DNA of 64,000 bases, taken from assembly GCA_965218625.1 (NCBI GenBank), contig CBDCLG010000017.1, positions 310,001-374,000 on the forward strand, in the 5' to 3' direction. Under the pieces are notes generated by a model. That model worked only from the letters and a program-made list of their open reading frames with translations, was not told the origin of the DNA and did no database searches. Both the position numbers and the translations under genes were made by a program. This document shows, piece by piece, positions 50,268-60,572 of the stretch. The stretch's first letter is position 1, and each line of letters begins with the position of its first letter. The stretch comes from Bin5 sp965218625 (GTDB taxonomy: Bacteria; Chloroflexota; Anaerolineae; Caldilineales; Caldilineaceae).

Positions 50268-51101
50268 GACTGCAGTGGGTCAGTGGTCAGGTCCCGTTGA
50301 CGGTTGAAGGATTCAGTCAAATTGGCGGCAATCGTAGGATGTCTGCCTATGAAGTTGCCGATTGAGAATCGGCCTTTGCGCTGGAGGGGAAGGCGATAAG
50401 CGGCCCGGAGCTGCGGGCAAGAGAATCAGAGGGAAGAATCGAGACGCCGGACCGGGACGTACGACCTGGTCCGGCGTATTCGCGTCCGGGGAAAGGGCGT
50501 CGGCAGCATGGTCCCCTTTTCTGCTGCAGCTCGCGATCGTAACACTCTTTTGCCATATTTAAGAGCCGATATCGACACGAAAATGACATGGGCCGGGAAT
50601 AGAATGGAGGCGGCGCGCCAATGACTCTGATTCCTGGGGGATGGGGCAGATTCGGGAGCAGGCAATGGATGAGCTCCCGCGGGACCCCATGGACAGGGAG
50701 AAAGGCACCGACGCGCGCCGCTTTCGCAGCATTAGATGATTGAAATTGAATTTGACAAACTTTAAGAAAGTAGGTTATTGTCACGGTGTCATTGTAAAGT
50801 CTGTATCTTTGGACAAGCCGACCTAGTCAGCGACCTTACTTTTTCTTATGAATCCTTCGCGACGGGTTGCCGGTCAGACATCAGCTTTTCTCCATTCGGC
50901 GTACGCTGCTGAATGGATGGCGCATGCACCTGCGCGGACACCAACCCCCCCCCGAAGCAGCAGCCCCTTTTCTGTCGACACTCCGGTTGTTCGCGCCGGG
51001 CCGCGCGCGTAGCGGCCGCCTTCTCGATCTCCGGGCCGGTTTCTCTATCTGACATCCACTTCGCGCCGCATAGTTTCGGCATGCGGCAGGGGGAGAGGTA
51101 G
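50268..51101. other. Long intergenic region before the LRR gene
   Basis: About 830 bases without a supported gene. Open frames here have no ribosome-binding sites and no motifs. The composition turns AT-rich at about 50740-50850, where a promoter-like pair lies. The last bases contain GGGGGAGAGG, a good ribosome-binding site for ATG 51102. The long leader (about 320 bases from the promoter) could harbour regulation, but no known riboswitch was recognised. Confidence 0.45.
50752..50781 (+). promoter_or_regulatory. Candidate sigma-70-type promoter for the LRR gene
   Basis: TTGACA (50752-50757) is followed after 18 bases by TATTGT (50776-50781). The hexamers match consensus at six and four positions, and the surrounding DNA is the most AT-rich of the region. 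The start of the LRR gene lies about 320 bases downstream, implying a long leader. Confidence 0.5.
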
Positions 51102-54100
51102 ATGTTTTCTGACGGGCGGATGAAGAATACCTGGTTTGGCGGGTCGCTTTTTACCGCACAGGGTGTGGGAATATTGCTGGTGGCGGCGCTGCTGACGGTA
51201 TGCGTTGCGCTGCTGTCGGTGGTGGACGATGCCTCGGCGCAGGAGGACGTGAAGGCGGTCCACAACCTGGCGCTGGCGAGCAGCGAGCCGGGCGTGCTCG
51301 AGGTGACGTGGGACGTGCCGACGGAGACGCCGGTCGACTACCGCGTGAGCTGGGCGCGTGACGGCGAGAACTTCAAGACCTGGACCGACCTTACAGGCAA
51401 CGCCTTTCCCACGACAAATTCGTATACGGTTACCGGCCTGGACGGGGGTGTGCGCTACAAGGTGAAGGTGCGCGCCCGCTACCAGGGGACCGGCGACGGC
51501 CGGCCGGGCGACTGGAGCGGGGTGGTACGGGCGGACGTTATGGCTGCGCCGACGGCGACGCCCACGCACACGCCGACCTTCACTGCGACGCCGACGCATA
51601 CACCGACGTTTACGGCGACCCCGACTGCTACGCCGACGCCCACACCCACACCGACGCATACGCCGACGGCTACTCCCACGCCGACACCGACGGCCACTCC
51701 GACGGCGACAGCTACGTCCACGCCGACACCGACGGATACGTCCACTCCCACATCGACACCGACGGCCACTCCGACGGCGACGCACACGCCAACGCCGACG
51801 GATACCCCGACCGCGACGCCAACGCCTGGGGACAGCCGCTCGATTGGGGCGGTACGGCTTGCGAGCAGCCAGGCGGGTGTGCTGGAGGTGACGTGGGATG
51901 CGCCGCGGGAAACGCCGGTCGACTACCGGTTGAGCTGGGCGCGTGTGGGAGAGGGCTTCAAGACGTGGACGGACAGTTCGGGCAACGCCTTCCCGACGAC
52001 GAACGCGTATACGATTTCGGGACTGGACGCGGGCGTGCGCTACAAGGTGAAGGTGCGGGCGCGCTATAACGACGGTTCAGGCGACTGGAGCGAGATCGTG
52101 CGGGCGGACGTTGCGTCCGCGGCGACGGATACGCCCACGCCCACGCCTACGGAGACTGCCACCGCGACTGCGACGCCTACGGAGACTGCCACCGCGACGC
52201 CCACTCCCACAGCATCGGATGAGGGCAGCGCGGCCACGGACAGGGCAGCGCTGGTTGCGCTCTACAATGCGACGGACGGCGCCAACTGGAGGACCAACAC
52301 CAACTGGCTGAGCAACAATCCGCTGAACACCTGGCACGGCGTCACCACTGACGCCGATGGCCGTGTGATAGAGTTGAGGCTCACCGGCAACCGGTTGAGC
52401 GGGTCGATACCAAGCGAGCTGGGCAACCTCGACAACCTGGTGGAGCTGTATCTCGGCGGCAACCAGTTGAGCGGGTCGATACCTGCCGGGTTGGGCGACC
52501 TCGACGCGTTGGTGCTTCTGGACCTCCAGGACAACCAGTTGACGGGGTCGATACCAAGCGAACTCGGCGACCTGGACAATGTAGAATCGCTGTACCTCAA
52601 CGACAATCAGTTGAGCGGGTCGATTCCGAGCGAGCTGGGCAATCTTGATGATCTTTCAAGTCTTTGGCTGCAAAATAACAGGCTGACAGGTTCGATTCCG
52701 AGCGAACTCGGGAACATGGGGAGCCTGAGCACGCTGTCGCTCAGCAACAACCAGTTGACGGGGTCAATCCCCACCGAACTGGGCAATCTCGGCAACCTGG
52801 GGCAGCTGGTCCTCCGCGACAACCAGTTGAGCGGGACGATTCCGAGCGAGTTGGGCAACCTCGGAGAGCTGGAGTACCTTCACCTCCAGGACAACGAGTT
52901 GAGCGGGACGATTCCGAGCGAGCTGGGCAACCTCGAAGAACTGCAGAAACTCCATCTCCAGGATAACCGGTTGACGGGTTCGATTCCGAGCGAACTGGGC
53001 AATCTCGACAAATTGTCGCAGCTCATGCTCAACGACAACCGGTTGAGCGGGTTGATTCCGGCCGAGCTCGGCGACATGGACGAATTGGATTGGCTGTACC
53101 TCAGCAACAACCAGTTGACGGGGACGATTCCGAGCGAACTCGGAGACCTGGGGAGCCTGGACACGCTGTCGCTCAGCAACAACCAGTTGACGGGGACGAT
53201 TCCGGCCGAGCTGGCCGACATTTATTCCTTGACCTATATCCATCTGGACAACAACAATCTGTCCGGGTCGATTCCAGCAGAGTTCGGGAGCCTGAGAATG
53301 CTCAGACTCCTGTATGTCCACGAAAACCAGTTGACGGGGTCGATACCGTCAGAACTCGGCAACGCCAACCTTTTGGAGTTTCTGAAAATCGCCAACAACC
53401 GGTTGAGCGGGGCGATTCCGTCCGAGCTGGGCAACATCACCGGACTGGCTGAAGCGTACATTGCGAATGAGGGGTTGACCGGCTGCGTGCCCAGTGCGTG
53501 GCGCGACGTCGTCGACAACGACTTCGACACACTCGGACTGCCGTTCTGCCAGGACGGCGCGGCCACCGCGACACCGACACCGACTGATACACCAACGCCC
53601 ACAGCCACACCAACGCCCACAGCCACAGCGACGCCCACCGCCACATCTACGCCGACGCCGACAGCGACGGCAACGCCTGAAGGATTCACGTCGAGCGGGT
53701 CGGGCAGTTCCTCCGACCCCTATATCGTCAGCGACCCGGCGGGTGTGAGCGCACATTCGATTCTTGACCATGTGGCTGACCTGACCAGGCGCCAGTCGGT
53801 CTACTACCGCTGGGATGTGGGCAACCGGCCGGGTGAATGGACGGTCACGACCGATGCGACGCCGAACGGCCACGACTTCGACCTCTACGGCAGGGACAAC
53901 CGCGGCAACAGCTGGGACGACCGGGACCGCAGCTGGGACGGGGACGAGGAGGTCACGGTCGATGCGCCGAACGGCGGCCACATCGTCGTGCGTGTGCAGA
54001 ACTACGACGGCGGTGCGCCGACTGATTTGACGTTGTCGATCGAGGCGCCGCCGGTGTCTGTCCAGCAGATCTCGGAGCCGACGGACACGCCAACGGCAAC

Positions 54101-57100
54101 ACCGACGGACACGGCGACGCCAACTTACACGCCGACCGCTACGCCAACGCCGACTGATACAGCGACGCCCACACCCACCAACACGGCCACGCCAACGGCC
54201 ACGGCGACGCCGGGCCTGACCGCGAAATTTGAAGATGTGCCGCCGAGCCACTCGGGCGGGTCGTTCAACTTCCGCATCGCGTTCAGCGAGGCGATCAGTA
54301 CCAGCGCGGCCGATATGCGCGACCATGCCCTGCTCCTGACCGGCGGCACGGTGACCGGCGCACAGCAGGTGGACAGCCGCAGCGACCTGTGGCAGATCAC
54401 GGTGTCGCCGGATGCCGACGCGGACGTGTGGATCATCCTACCGGCCACAAGCCTGTGCACGGCAGAGGGGAGCATCTGTACAGCCGGCGGCAAGCCGCTG
54501 TCCAACCGCTCTGAAGCGACCGTGCGGCATGTTGCCCCCACAGACACGCCTACTGCAACGCCGACCGATACACCGACAGCAACGCCGACGGATACGCCTA
54601 CAGCGACGCCGACGGATACGCCTACAGCGACGCCGACCGATACGCCTACAGCGACGCCGACCGATACGCCTACAGCAACGCCGACGGATACGCCTACAGC
54701 AACGCCGACGGATACGCCTACAGCAACGCCGACCGATACGCCTACAGCAACGCCGACCGATACACCGACTGCGACGCCGACCGATACACCGACGGCAACG
54801 CCGGAGGCCATGATGTCCAGCGGGTCGGGCAGTTCCTCGGACCCCTACATCGTCAGCGACCCGACCGGCATGACCGCACATTCAATTCGTGACCATGTGG
54901 CTGACCTGAGTGCGCGGCAGTCGGTCTACTACCGCTGGGACGTGGGCAACCGGGCCGGTGAATGGACGATTACGACCGACGCGTCGCCGAACGGCCACGA
55001 CTTCGACCTTTACGGCAAGGACAACCGCGGCAGCGACTGGGACGACCAGGACCGCAGCGGGGACGGCGACGAAGAGGTCACATTCGACGTGCCGGCGGAC
55101 GGCCACATCGTCGTGCGCGTGCAGAACTACGACGGCGGCGCGCCGACCGACCTGAAGCTTTCGATCGAAGCGCCGGCCGCGGTTGACCCGCCGGTTTCCG
55201 ATCCAACGGACACACCGACTGCGACACCTACTGACACGGCGACGCCGACTGCGACCGCGACGCCTACCGACACAGCGACACCCACGCCTACGCCAACAGC
55301 GACCGACACGCCGACAGTCACGCCTACGCCGACGGATACGCCGACTGCGACCGCGACGGCTGACCTCAGCAGCATATCGGATAGGGACGCGCTGGTGGCG
55401 CTCTACAATGCGACCGATGGCGCCAACTGGACCGACAACACAAACTGGCTCAGCCAGGAGGCCATCGGCGACTGGCACGGCGTCACGACGGATTCGAACG
55501 GTCGCGTGACGAGGCTGAGCCTCCACAGTAACAATCTGAGCGGCTCCATTCCGGTCGCGCTCGGGGCCCTCGACAATCTGTCCAAACTTGACTTCAACAG
55601 CAACGAATTGAGCGGTTCCATTCCGGCCGAACTGGGCAGACTCATCAACCTGAAGCAGCTGTATCTCTACGTCAACGACTTGAGCGGTTCGATACCGAGC
55701 GAACTGGGCAACCTCTACAGGCTGACCAGCCTGTACCTAGGATACAACGACTTGAGCGGTTCGATACCGAGCGAACTGGGCAACCTCGTCAGCCTGACCA
55801 CCCTGCGCCTGCCGAACAACGACTTAGACGGTTCGATACCGAGCGAACTGGGCAACCTCGTCAACCTGAGGCGGCTGTCTCTGGCAAGCAACCAGCTGAA
55901 CGGATGTGTTCCCGCATCGCTGCGCAACGTAGAGCACAATGACCTGCAAGAGCTGGGCCTGCCGGATTGCGCTGCAGCTACACCAACGCCGACAGCCACG
56001 CCCGATCCTGATGCCTCTGACACGCCTACTGCCACTGCCACGACTACGGCCACGCCTACAGCTACGGCCACGCCTACAGCTACGGCGACGATTACAGGCA
56101 CAACGTCGATTGCAACCACGGACAGAGGGGCACTGGTTGCGCTCTATAATGCGACCGACGGCGCCAACTGGCAGAACAAGAGCAACTGGCTCAGTGCGGA
56201 GCCGGTCTCGACCTGGTACGGCGTGTCCACAGACGGGAACGGGCGCGTTACCGAGTTGCGTCTTACAGGCAACGGGCTGAACGGGACGATCCCGGACCTG
56301 AGCGCCCTGACCGGACTAGAGAAACTGTACCTGGATCGCAACGATTTGAGCGGGTCGATCCCCAGTCTGAGCGCCCTTACCAATCTGAAGCATTTGTACC
56401 TGCGTGCCAACGATTTGAGCGGGTCGATCCCCAGTTTGAGCGCGCTCACCAACCTGGAGCGTCTGTTCCTGGACTTCAATGATTTGAGTGGGACGATTCC
56501 CAGTCTGAGCGCGCTCACCGAGCTGCAGTTTCTGTACCTGAACGATAACGAACTGAGCGGGACGATTCCCAGTCTGAGCGCTTTCACCAACTTGCGGGAT
56601 CTGAACCTCGGGCACAACCAGCTGAGCGGGTCGATCCCCGATTTGAGCGCGCTCACCAATCTGTGGGTGTTGAACCTCAGCATCAACGATTTGAGCGGGC
56701 AGATCCCCAGTCTGAGTTCGCTCACCGAGTTGTGGAGGCTGTACCTGGCCGGAAACGAGTTGAGCGGCTCGATCCCGGATCTGAGTGCGCTCACCGAGGC
56801 GTATGTCATTTCTCTCAGCAACAACCAACTGAGCGGCTCGGTTCCGGACCTGAGCGCGCTCACCAAACTCCAGCATCTCAAAATTCGAAACAACGATCTG
56901 AGCGGGCAGATTCCGGACCTGAGCAAGATGACCTTGTTGATAGACCTCGATTTGCAGGACAACCGCCTCAGCGGGCAGATCCCTGATTTGAGCGCGCTCA
57001 CCAAACTGCAGGAGCTCTCGCTCAGCGACAACCAGTTGAGCGGCTCGGTCCCGAACCTGAGCGCGCAGTCCGACCTGAGGGAATTGACGACCGAAAACAA

Positions 57101-58346
57101 CCAGCTGAGCGGGGCGCTGCCGGACCTGAGCGCGAATACAGAGCTGACGTGGCTCGATCTGAGCGATAATCAATACAGCGGCCAGATCATGGACGTAAGC
57201 CTGCTGACGGACCTGACGCGCCTGGATCTGAGCGACAATCAGTTGACGGGGCCGGTGCTGAATCTGAATCTGCTCACCAACCTGACGCAGCTGTCGATGG
57301 GCGGGAACAGCGGGCTGTGCCTGCCGGGCGGGGAGATTGCGTCGGGCTCGAACAGTGTCGTGACGACCCATCTGAACAGTCTCAATCTGCCTTCCTGTTC
57401 GGACAGTACGTCGGTGACGCCGCCGGGCACGCCCCAAAACCTGGCGGCGACGGTTTCCGGCAGCCAGGTCATGCTGAGCTGGGACGCGGCGACGGACGCG
57501 TCAAACTACGCGTTGCGGGTATGGGACAGCATCGACCGCGAGTGGGGCTCGATCGGCGGCACGCTGACGAGTAGGAGCTACACCCACACGGTCGAGACGG
57601 ACGGGCGGAACTACTATTACCAGGTTCGGGCGCAGGGTTCGAACAGCGTTTGGGGGAACTGGTCGGATCGGGTTCATGCGGTCATAGGCACGCCGCAGTT
57701 TCAGCCGCCGCCGGCATCGTTGGGGCTTGACATCTTCTATCAGAAGTACGTCGACGTCAGCGGTGTGACCGTCGTCGCTCCCAGCGAGGTTTCGGATACG
57801 AGGATGGTCGAGGCGCGAGGGGTGGTCAGCGGTATGGTTTCGTCGCTCAAGGGCGATCTGCTCGCAACGCTCATCGCCAACAATTCCCGGATAGCGATCT
57901 ACAAGTACGATGAAGAGAAAGGCAGAGTATCGCAGTTGCCGGAGTTCGGATGGACGACGACCGGCTATCTGGGTTATGCAACTCAGCTTTCCAGTGGGTG
58001 GTTGGCGGCCGTGCCGGTAGCAGATCCGCAGTGCGAGACTATAGTCCACGAGCTTGGGCACTTGGCGCATTATGCGGTTAACGAGCAGTCGGACGGAGAG
58101 GACTTCAATGACCGTCTCGGAGCTGCCTACCAGACGATGTTGACTGAAAATCTGTGGGAGAATCAGTACGCGCGAACAAATAAGGAAGAATATTTCGCCG
58201 AAGGGGTGTTCTACTGGGTCTTGGGTTCGGTGCCGTCAGATCTGGCGACGGAAGGGACAACGCTTGCCGAATATGATCCCGCTGTCGCGGTGCTGGTTAC
58301 GGAGGTGTTCAACGAAGTGTCGCTGCCGGCGTCCTGTGATGACTGA
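51102..58346 (+). CDS. Giant secreted LRR/fibronectin-III protein with a C-terminal metallopeptidase domain
   Basis: A 2414-residue exported protein. Approximate order: signal peptide 1-48; FN3 52-147; Thr/Pro-rich linker; FN3 248-340; LRR block 1 at 375-820 (units like LGNLDNLVELYLGGNQLSGS); PPC-like beta module 864-983; Ig-like module 1039-1145; eleven TDTPTATP units; second PPC-like module 1238-1358; LRR block 2 at 1423-1626; LRR block 3 at 1670-2100 (LSALTNL units of about 22 residues); FN3 2105-2197; and a zincin-like domain 2205-2414. The last has HELGHLAHY at 2316-2324 and Glu2363 in NKEEYFAEGV as the probable third zinc ligand, as in lethal-factor-type peptidases. Adhesion plus proteolysis at the surface is inferred. 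Confidence 0.85.
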   Translation: MFSDGRMKNTWFGGSLFTAQGVGILLVAALLTVCVALLSVVDDASAQEDVKAVHNLALASSEPGVLEVTWDVPTETPVDYRVSWARDGENFKTWTDLTGNAFPTTNSYTVTGLDGGVRYKVKVRARYQGTGDGRPGDWSGVVRADVMAAPTATPTHTPTFTATPTHTPTFTATPTATPTPTPTPTHTPTATPTPTPTATPTATATSTPTPTDTSTPTSTPTATPTATHTPTPTDTPTATPTPGDSRSIGAVRLASSQAGVLEVTWDAPRETPVDYRLSWARVGEGFKTWTDSSGNAFPTTNAYTISGLDAGVRYKVKVRARYNDGSGDWSEIVRADVASAATDTPTPTPTETATATATPTETATATPTPTASDEGSAATDRAALVALYNATDGANWRTNTNWLSNNPLNTWHGVTTDADGRVIELRLTGNRLSGSIPSELGNLDNLVELYLGGNQLSGSIPAGLGDLDALVLLDLQDNQLTGSIPSELGDLDNVESLYLNDNQLSGSIPSELGNLDDLSSLWLQNNRLTGSIPSELGNMGSLSTLSLSNNQLTGSIPTELGNLGNLGQLVLRDNQLSGTIPSELGNLGELEYLHLQDNELSGTIPSELGNLEELQKLHLQDNRLTGSIPSELGNLDKLSQLMLNDNRLSGLIPAELGDMDELDWLYLSNNQLTGTIPSELGDLGSLDTLSLSNNQLTGTIPAELADIYSLTYIHLDNNNLSGSIPAEFGSLRMLRLLYVHENQLTGSIPSELGNANLLEFLKIANNRLSGAIPSELGNITGLAEAYIANEGLTGCVPSAWRDVVDNDFDTLGLPFCQDGAATATPTPTDTPTPTATPTPTATATPTATSTPTPTATATPEGFTSSGSGSSSDPYIVSDPAGVSAHSILDHVADLTRRQSVYYRWDVGNRPGEWTVTTDATPNGHDFDLYGRDNRGNSWDDRDRSWDGDEEVTVDAPNGGHIVVRVQNYDGGAPTDLTLSIEAPPVSVQQISEPTDTPTATPTDTATPTYTPTATPTPTDTATPTPTNTATPTATATPGLTAKFEDVPPSHSGGSFNFRIAFSEAISTSAADMRDHALLLTGGTVTGAQQVDSRSDLWQITVSPDADADVWIILPATSLCTAEGSICTAGGKPLSNRSEATVRHVAPTDTPTATPTDTPTATPTDTPTATPTDTPTATPTDTPTATPTDTPTATPTDTPTATPTDTPTATPTDTPTATPTDTPTATPTDTPTATPEAMMSSGSGSSSDPYIVSDPTGMTAHSIRDHVADLSARQSVYYRWDVGNRAGEWTITTDASPNGHDFDLYGKDNRGSDWDDQDRSGDGDEEVTFDVPADGHIVVRVQNYDGGAPTDLKLSIEAPAAVDPPVSDPTDTPTATPTDTATPTATATPTDTATPTPTPTATDTPTVTPTPTDTPTATATADLSSISDRDALVALYNATDGANWTDNTNWLSQEAIGDWHGVTTDSNGRVTRLSLHSNNLSGSIPVALGALDNLSKLDFNSNELSGSIPAELGRLINLKQLYLYVNDLSGSIPSELGNLYRLTSLYLGYNDLSGSIPSELGNLVSLTTLRLPNNDLDGSIPSELGNLVNLRRLSLASNQLNGCVPASLRNVEHNDLQELGLPDCAAATPTPTATPDPDASDTPTATATTTATPTATATPTATATITGTTSIATTDRGALVALYNATDGANWQNKSNWLSAEPVSTWYGVSTDGNGRVTELRLTGNGLNGTIPDLSALTGLEKLYLDRNDLSGSIPSLSALTNLKHLYLRANDLSGSIPSLSALTNLERLFLDFNDLSGTIPSLSALTELQFLYLNDNELSGTIPSLSAFTNLRDLNLGHNQLSGSIPDLSALTNLWVLNLSINDLSGQIPSLSSLTELWRLYLAGNELSGSIPDLSALTEAYVISLSNNQLSGSVPDLSALTKLQHLKIRNNDLSGQIPDLSKMTLLIDLDLQDNRLSGQIPDLSALTKLQELSLSDNQLSGSVPNLSAQSDLRELTTENNQLSGALPDLSANTELTWLDLSDNQYSGQIMDVSLLTDLTRLDLSDNQLTGPVLNLNLLTNLTQLSMGGNSGLCLPGGEIASGSNSVVTTHLNSLNLPSCSDSTSVTPPGTPQNLAATVSGSQVMLSWDAATDASNYALRVWDSIDREWGSIGGTLTSRSYTHTVETDGRNYYYQVRAQGSNSVWGNWSDRVHAVIGTPQFQPPPASLGLDIFYQKYVDVSGVTVVAPSEVSDTRMVEARGVVSGMVSSLKGDLLATLIANNSRIAIYKYDEEKGRVSQLPEFGWTTTGYLGYATQLSSGWLAAVPVADPQCETIVHELGHLAHYAVNEQSDGEDFNDRLGAAYQTMLTENLWENQYARTNKEEYFAEGVFYWVLGSVPSDLATEGTTLAEYDPAVAVLVTEVFNEVSLPASCDD
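54540..54803. repeat. Eleven 24-bp coding repeats (TDTPTATP)
   Basis: Exactly eleven consecutive 24-base units encode TDTPTATP, from 54540 to 54803. Units differ only at synonymous positions (ACC/ACG GAT ACG/ACA CC...). This is a coding tandem repeat in a linker and a likely hotspot for length variation by slippage. Confidence 0.9.
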
Positions 58347-58730
58347 TAACGGCCGGAACAGCCGGAACGGCCGGAACTCGGAACTCGGAACTCGGAACTC
58401 GAACTGCGCGTGTTCACGCGAGAACGAGTAGGATCCTGTCGGTAAGGCTCGACCCCGCCGTTGTATCGCAGCGCGAACGTCGCCGCGTCACCGTCCGTCA
58501 GCGCCTGGCGCAACGGCCGGAAACTCGCTTAACTGCCGGAAATCGAACGTCAAGAACCCCGGAACTCGAAACTCGAACGTCAACACCAACGCTCGGCAAA
58601 TGCGACGATAGTTTGTCGTATTTCTACCGGGCGGCAGCCTGCGCGTTCTCTCACGTGAGCACGCGCAGTTCGAGTTCCGAGTTTCGATTTCCGGCTTTTC
58701 CGGCTTTTCAGCCAGTCTTAGGATTTTCCT
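58347..58730. repeat. GGAACTC-type dispersed repeat block with core elements
   Basis: After the LRR stop come GGAACTCGGAACTCGGAACTC words and the core GCGTGTTCACGCGAGAACGAG, then GTAGGATCCTGTCGGTAAGG. At 58500-58600 the words reappear with variations. An inverted core (AGTTTGTCGTATTTCTACCG, GGCAGCCTGCGCGTTC, then CAGTTCGAGTTCCGAGTTTC) ends near the sulfatase gene. On the minus strand about 58445-58515 reads RQALTDGDAATFALRYNGGV, possibly a fragment of a peptidoglycan hydrolase-type protein, but too short to call. Confidence 0.75.
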
Positions 58731-60095
58731 CTAGGCGAGCGCTTCCTCTTCTGTGACAATTCGTTGGCGGCTGGGCTGCGGCGGGGCCGGGTCGATGGTG
58801 GGCGCGGATTCGCCGGCTTCGACCATGCGGCGGATGAGCCGGTCGCGCAGGACGTCGGCGGCGCGGCGGTGGGACTCGAGGCCGGCCAGGTTGGTCAGTT
58901 CGTAGGGATCGGCCTGCAGGTCGTACAGGTACTGCTCCTGGTAGCGTTCAGAACCGGCATCCCTTCTTGCATCCGAATCGGGCGCGGTGACGCCATATTT
59001 CCAGCGCTGGGTGCGCACGGCGCGGCCCACCTGTGATTCGCTGATCTGAATCAGGGCCTCCTGCGGCCAGTCGGTCGATTGGCGGTTGACGAGGGGCATG
59101 ATGGAGCGGCCCTGCATCTGCTGCGGCAGGTCGACGCCGGCTGCATCGAGGAGCGTGGGCGGCAGGTCCACCAGGCTGACGATCTCGCGCAGTTCGCCGC
59201 CGCCGAAGAAGCCGGGGCCGGTCAGCGCGGTGGGCAGGCGCACGGAGGCCTCGTGGCAGGAGCGTTTGTATTCGTCGTTGCGCGTCTTGAAGTGGCAGCC
59301 GTGGTCGGTCGTGTAGAGGACGACCGTGTTCTCGTCCAGGCCGAGACTTTTGAGGGCGTCCAGCAGGCGGCCCAACGCCTCGTCCAGCCGTTTGATCATG
59401 CCCCAGTAGCCGCCCAGATGCTGCTGCGATGAGCCGCCCAGGGCGAGGAGGTCGGGCGGCGTCCAGCGGCCGGCGTAGCGTTCGCGGTAGCCGTCGGGCG
59501 GCGGGTAGTCGTCGAGATGGTTCTGGTGGTGGGGCTCGATGTAGGAGATGAAGAGGAAGAAGGGGTCCTGCTGGTGGGAATCGACGTAGCGGATGGCGGC
59601 GTCGGTGAGGGCATCGACGCGGTAGCCGGGCAGTTTGACGGCAGCGTCGTCGTTGTCGTACATGACGGTCCGGTAGGCGTCGGAGGTGAACTCGAGCGTA
59701 TTGGATGCCAGCCAGTAGTCGTAGCCGCCGCGCGCGGCCTGCGAGACGGGGCCGACATTGCCGCGGTCGCCCAAATGCCATTTGCCGATGTAGCCGGTGT
59801 CGTAGCCGGCGTCGCTGAAGAAGTGGGCGAGGGTGCGGGCGTCCCGGGGCAGAGGGATGCCGTTGCGGAAACAGCCGGTGGCGGTGGCGTACATGCCGGT
59901 CTGGAGGCAGGAGCGGGCGGGGCCGCAGACCGGCTGGCAGGTGACGGTGGTGTACAGGTGGGTGCCCTGGCGGGCCATGCGGTCGAAGTTGGGGGTGAGG
60001 TCGAGCGGGTTGCCGTGCAGGCCGGTGGAGTCCCAGCGCTGCTGGTCGGTGAAGAAGACGATTACATTGGGCCGGTTTGACTGTGAACGGGGCAT
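58731..60095 (-). CDS. Sulfatase family protein
   Basis: A 454-residue alkaline-phosphatase-fold sulfatase. RPNVIVFFTDQQRWDSTG contains the metal-binding Asp17 with Gln18. Cys57 in CGPARSCLQTGMY is the residue converted to formylglycine (C-x-P-x-R). GYDTGYIGKWHLGD, DPFFLFISYIEPHHQNH and TVVLYTTDHGCHF supply further catalytic and metal ligands. The C-terminal RWKYGVTAPD and LYDLQADPYELTNLAG are typical of the family. No signal peptide is visible, so it may be cytosolic or exported by another route. AGGAAGC precedes the ATG. The substrate (sulfated sugar, choline sulfate or other) is unknown. A maturase gene is not in the window. Confidence 0.9.
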   Translation of the reverse strand: MPRSQSNRPNVIVFFTDQQRWDSTGLHGNPLDLTPNFDRMARQGTHLYTTVTCQPVCGPARSCLQTGMYATATGCFRNGIPLPRDARTLAHFFSDAGYDTGYIGKWHLGDRGNVGPVSQAARGGYDYWLASNTLEFTSDAYRTVMYDNDDAAVKLPGYRVDALTDAAIRYVDSHQQDPFFLFISYIEPHHQNHLDDYPPPDGYRERYAGRWTPPDLLALGGSSQQHLGGYWGMIKRLDEALGRLLDALKSLGLDENTVVLYTTDHGCHFKTRNDEYKRSCHEASVRLPTALTGPGFFGGGELREIVSLVDLPPTLLDAAGVDLPQQMQGRSIMPLVNRQSTDWPQEALIQISESQVGRAVRTQRWKYGVTAPDSDARRDAGSERYQEQYLYDLQADPYELTNLAGLESHRRAADVLRDRLIRRMVEAGESAPTIDPAPPQPSRQRIVTEEEALA

Positions 60096-60572
60096 GGTCT
60101 TGCTTCCTGTGGGGTACGGCGGTCTCTTTTCGGTCGTCTGTATTTGGCTGTTGGCAGGCGCGCCAGGCGGGTTGCCTGGGCCGGAGAGATCGAATTGTGT
60201 CGGGCTTGGACGGGCATTTTATCTTATCGCGGCGGGGAAAGCCATTGGATGGCCGGGCAGCGTTGGTAGGGGAAATCCGGTGGTGGGAGGGGTTTTCTCA
60301 GGTGGGATTACCCTGCCCGGTTTGGGTAGATCAGGGTAGGGCGTATATACTTCTGAAATGATTGACGCAGTAGCGTCTTATCGCACAGAATAGCGGATCG
60401 GTGGGGCATTTTGTGCCGCGGGCGGAGCGAAAGGCGGCGCAGAGCTGGACCGGTGCGCGGGTATTCTCTGTGCCATCTGCGTTCCCATTTTTCGATTGAA
60501 GCATATTTTGTGCCTGCGGGTTGTTCTATGCGCTCCTACCTGCATGGGGCGCGGGGAAGAAGTAAGGAACTT
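60096..60572. other. Intergenic region between the sulfatase and export genes
   Basis: Divergent promoter region. A TATATACT word at about 60342-60349 is a possible -10 for the rightward genes, but no good -35 was seen. In-frame ATGs at 60528 and further upstream lack a ribosome-binding site. No RNA gene, repeat or terminator was recognised. Confidence 0.4.

Noticed and set aside
54540..54803. CRISPR-like regular repeat
   Set aside because: The 24-base units are contiguous without unique spacers and are in frame as TDTPTATP codons of a protein linker.
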